Positions 8,401-9,508 of a stretch of DNA of 9,508 nucleotides are shown here, piece after piece; the first letter of the stretch is position 1, and the number at the start of each line of letters is the position of its first letter. The translations under genes were made by a program, and so were the position numbers. Source of the stretch: an uncultured Bacteroides sp. (GTDB taxonomy: Bacteria > Bacteroidota > Bacteroidia > Bacteroidales > Bacteroidaceae); the NCBI GenBank assembly GCA_959606905.1, contig CAUHML010000124.1:1-9508 (forward strand), given 5' to 3'. The notes beneath the pieces are model-generated. The model was not told the DNA's origin and did no database searches. It saw only the letters and a program-made list of their open reading frames with translations.

Positions 8401-8854
8401 AGTCCTTACGTTTAATAGTCTGATAACCAATTACTACCACTTCATCAAGCACCTCATTATCACTCTCCATCTTAATGGCAAACGTATTTTGGCTACCGAC
8501 TTTTACATTTTGAGTCTTGTATCCGATATAGGAAACTACCAATGTAGCGTTTGCGGGAACTTCCAATGTAAATTTACCATCCAAATCTGTAACTGCCCCT
8601 GTAGTAGTCCCTTGAACTAAAACCGACACCCCAATCATAGGTTCACCTGTTTCATCAATAATGGTTCCGGTTATAGTCTTTGTCTGGCTAACAATTTGAG
8701 TATCATAGTTTTTCTCACCAACAGAAATCTCAGCCATCATCGGTATAACACTTATAGACATTGCGGCCGACAATCCCCAAATAAGAAAAGAACGGCTGGC
8801 TTTGCAACCGTATGCGCTTGCAAACAAACGCCTTGTTTTCTGAACATTTTCCAT
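5444..8854 (-). CDS. susC-like: SusC/RagA-like TonB-linked outer-membrane oligosaccharide transporter
   Basis: Encodes 1136 residues from the ATG at 8854, chosen because AGGA lies 5 nt upstream; an in-frame TTG at 8872 adds only six residues. It should import oligosaccharides across the outer membrane using TonB energy, with the adjacent SusD as lid. A long N-terminus with a hydrophobic core (SFLIWGLSAAMSISVIPMMA) is the signal peptide, cleaved near residue 41. Residues about 60-128 are the carboxypeptidase-regulatory-like domain (ITGTIIDETGEPMIGVSVLV). A TonB-box-like DEVVVIGY (137-144) follows, then the plug (about 148-264) with the SusC signature IRVRGGGSI...EPLILVDGV. The rest is the barrel, ending in the typical terminal phenylalanine. 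No STN domain is present. An EF-hand-like loop (DMDNSGSIDEKD, 928-939) may bind calcium. It is the first gene of the predicted operon. Confidence 0.95.
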   Translation of the reverse strand: MENVQKTRRLFASAYGCKASRSFLIWGLSAAMSISVIPMMAEISVGEKNYDTQIVSQTKTITGTIIDETGEPMIGVSVLVQGTTTGAVTDLDGKFTLEVPANATLVVSYIGYKTQNVKVGSQNTFAIKMESDNEVLDEVVVIGYQTIKRKDLTGSVASVSGKTVSVMPVSNVAQAMQGKLPGVNITSQDGRPDAAISIRVRGGGSISQSNEPLILVDGVTVNSLNDIPSDQVESIDVLKDASSTAIYGARGANGVILVTTKGAKEGKVSVSYNGYVKFNTPTKYLETLDPYDYLSFVWGNAAASGDAYRLPFEKLYGIGDYLGSNTEGIESYRNTKNYNIQKDVYNSSVSHNHDLSVSGGTEKTKVLFAMNYMDEQGMKLNSYAKRGGVSLKINQKLRDNLDINLDTRYSDMRTMGDEGTTNGSGSLLSSSYRFRPIATRDILGDLNALREGNMEMYGRQSTWDTYSPVARIGDYDPLYIKQTLRGTLSLNWRLFDGFAYHTDFTLNQSWEQDKIWGGAIYNNYLDDETGVKLYAGNVEYTKRDSWGLRWTNTISYDFNFLPKQHRLNILLGHEVTDSGGSKMSISASHFPSNFTKDNAFAMINQYDVDHGTSKFSSGVDIPGRILSFFGRANYTLMDRYLFTVTFRADGSSKFSPEHRWGYFPAAAFGWRLSEETFMEGTKDWLDNLKVRLSYGTVGNDGISSDLWSQTWTSETDLRYQYILNNQYSSSYDLSTEQMANKNLKWETTITRNFGFDFGFLKNRLWGSLDLYWNTTKDLLMLTSLPGITGFTSTYDNIGQTSNKGIEFSLSGVIFENKDWNITAGMNINFNKGKVDKLAENVTGLYGSSWCGSSSFPGEDYILQEGKPVGMVRGFIYDGFYTTDDFNYVNGQYILKEGVADLGSFINPVHGVDRPSGQNAYPGLPKFRDMDNSGSIDEKDVTIIGDMNPVHTGGFNINTTYKNFDLGLYFNWSYGNDVYNVNKIASLYGAKEKGVYENKLGFMKDSYKIYDVVDGKLVRLTTPEQLNAANVNANLPLPYSENGVTSSIAIEDGSYLRLNTLTLGYSLPDKVLHKAGLSKLRIYGTIYNLFTLTGYSGLDPEVSANTSQNKAKYPTVGLDWGTYPRARSFVVGLNLAF

Positions 8855-8862
8855 ACTTTCCT
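8855..8862 (-). promoter_or_regulatory. Ribosome-binding site of the susC-like gene
   Basis: The minus strand reads AGGAAAGT directly before the ATG at 8854, placing AGG five bases from the start codon. No comparable site stands before the in-frame TTG at 8872, so this site decides the start. It is the clearest Shine-Dalgarno-like sequence in the window; the other starts have only A-rich leaders. Confidence 0.6.
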
Positions 8863-8953
8863 GGGTTAACAAATAATCATTTTAGATTTAATAATTCTTT
8901 TTGTGTTCTCTTTAAGCGTGCGCCATAATCATAATATCCTAAATCACACATTG

Positions 8954-8982
8954 CAAAAGTAGAAATATTTTCGGAAAACAAA
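8954..8982 (-). promoter_or_regulatory. Candidate Bacteroides promoter of the susC-susD-GH43-DUF5605 operon
   Basis: On the minus strand TACTTTTG at 8961-8954 fully matches the Bacteroides -7 consensus TAnnTTTG. A TTTG at 8982-8979 lies 17 bp upstream and could be the -33 element; this is slightly shorter than the usual spacing of about 19-20. Transcription would begin near 8947, leaving an untranslated leader of roughly 90 nt before the ATG at 8854. The leader holds a tiny frame (MIMAHA, 8932-8912) but no hairpin I can call with confidence. The position, alone in a gap between two genes and upstream of the first SusCD gene, fits a substrate-induced PUL promoter. Confidence 0.5.
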
Positions 8983-9018
8983 AATCATTTTGCATTATTT
9001 TACTTTATTTTATTTCGA

Positions 9019-9063
9019 TTACTTTCATTTACAACAAACAATACAACTAGAAAACGAAAGTAA
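9019..9063. repeat. 8-bp perfect inverted repeat upstream of the operon promoter
   Basis: TTACTTTC at 9019-9026 is the exact reverse complement of GAAAGTAA at 9056-9063, with 29 bp between. It lies 36 bp upstream of the candidate -33 element and 38 bp downstream of the stop of the Asp-box gene. It could be a regulator-binding site or a weak stem after the upstream gene. There is no U-run where a terminator needs one. In DNA this AT-rich, an 8-bp match can arise by chance. Confidence 0.3.
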
Positions 9064-9101
9064 GATAATACAAAGTATTGGATATATGCATTCTACGTCC
9101 T

Positions 9102-9508
9102 TTAGTCAGACAAAGATTGAGGAGATATAATACTTTCGTTTCCTTTCAACCAAGCTAAATTAAATTTATAATAGAAGCGACTTGTTATCAAATGGATCAT
9201 ATTATCGGGTGTTTGTGTTCCAGCCAAATAACCACGAGGTTCGGCATGACCCTCATCCATTTCAAAAAACTGAGTCCAAGCTCCACCATTAAGAAAACGA
9301 TAAGTACCGTCAGTCAACAAACGTTTTACAGGCCAAGTCTTACCTTCATCGTATGACAAAGCAGCATACATGCCATATCCTTTAAAAGACTTTCCTGACT
9401 TATCAGTAAACATCATACCACGCTCCTCCTTCGGAGTACGATAAGGATGCTCAGTAAAAGATATCAGTAAAATAGGACCTTCATTCAAACGCATCAATAC
9501 CAGCCGTT
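9102..9508 (-). CDS. C-terminal part of a sialidase-superfamily (Asp-box/BNR) protein, partial
   Basis: The frame is open to the window edge and shows 134 C-terminal residues; the true start lies outside. An early TTG at 9497 is an internal leucine codon (context RLVLMRLNEGPILLISF), not a start. The residues AALSYDEGKTWPVKRLL contain a textbook Asp-box (SxDxGxTW: S-Y-D-E-G-K-T-W, bases 9356-9333), the hairpin-tip repeat of sialidase-like beta-propellers. The following GYLAGTQTPDNMIHLITSRFYYKFNLAWL fits the closing blades of such propellers. Members include sialidases but also enzymes and binding proteins for other sugars, and the catalytic residues would be upstream of what is visible. It precedes the SusCD operon on the same strand by 247 bp, so it is probably part of the same PUL but separately transcribed, or read through into the operon. 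Confidence 0.75.
   Translation of the reverse strand, partial: RLVLMRLNEGPILLISFTEHPYRTPKEERGMMFTDKSGKSFKGYGMYAALSYDEGKTWPVKRLLTDGTYRFLNGGAWTQFFEMDEGHAEPRGYLAGTQTPDNMIHLITSRFYYKFNLAWLKGNESIISPQSLSD

Noticed and set aside
8324..8620. Plus-strand frame of 98 codons opposite the susC plug region
   Set aside because: Antisense shadow with no domain, signal peptide or plausible start site.
8855..8872. TTG at 8872 as the start of susC
   Set aside because: The ATG at 8854 has AGGA at a good distance; the TTG has no ribosome-binding site and adds only MLTQES.
9067..9079. Small hairpin AATAC-AAA-GTATT after the Asp-box gene, considered as a terminator
   Set aside because: Only five AT-rich pairs with a three-base loop and no U-run directly after it.
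9495..9497. TTG at 9497 as the start of the Asp-box gene
   Set aside because: The frame stays open upstream to the window edge in conserved-looking sequence (RLVLMRL), there is no signal peptide, and a propeller protein must be much longer.

Overview
The window looks like part of a polysaccharide utilisation locus (PUL) from a gut-type member of the Bacteroidota, most likely Bacteroides or a close relative. The evidence is a SusC/SusD pair, AT-rich intergenic DNA, weak or absent Shine-Dalgarno sites, and promoter-like elements that fit the Bacteroides pattern (TTTG, then TAnnTTTG) rather than the E. coli one. Every real gene is on the minus strand, so the locus is transcribed from high to low coordinates. 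Plus-strand reading frames are shadows of these genes.

In transcription order: (1) 9508-9102, the C-terminal part of a protein with a sialidase-type Asp-box (BNR) repeat, cut by the window edge. (2) 9101-8855, a 247-bp AT-rich gap with an 8-bp inverted repeat and a good match to a Bacteroides promoter. (3) 8854-5444, a SusC-like TonB-dependent outer-membrane transporter with no STN domain. (4) 5413-3377, its SusD-like surface glycan-binding lipoprotein. (5) 3367-1868, a secreted GH43-type five-bladed propeller glycosidase with a C-terminal beta-sandwich. (6) 1830-223, a secreted glycosidase with DUF5060, TIM-barrel and DUF5605 regions. (7) 222-31, a gap with an unusual octamer-built hairpin just after the stop codon and a second promoter-like element. 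(8) 30-1, the first ten codons of another exported protein, running out of the window.

Genes 3 to 6 are separated by only 30, 9 and 37 bp and probably form one operon. SusC and SusD would bind and import an oligosaccharide, which the two periplasmic or surface glycosidases would trim. GH43 enzymes usually remove arabinofuranose, xylose or galactose, so a plant cell-wall side chain or arabinogalactan-like glycan is plausible. The substrate cannot be fixed from sequence alone. No regulator is visible in the window.

I see no defence system, transposon, CRISPR array, tRNA or rRNA. The most unusual non-coding signal is the octamer repeat and hairpin at 124-216. The main biological unknown is the substrate of this PUL and of its DUF5060/DUF5605 enzyme.
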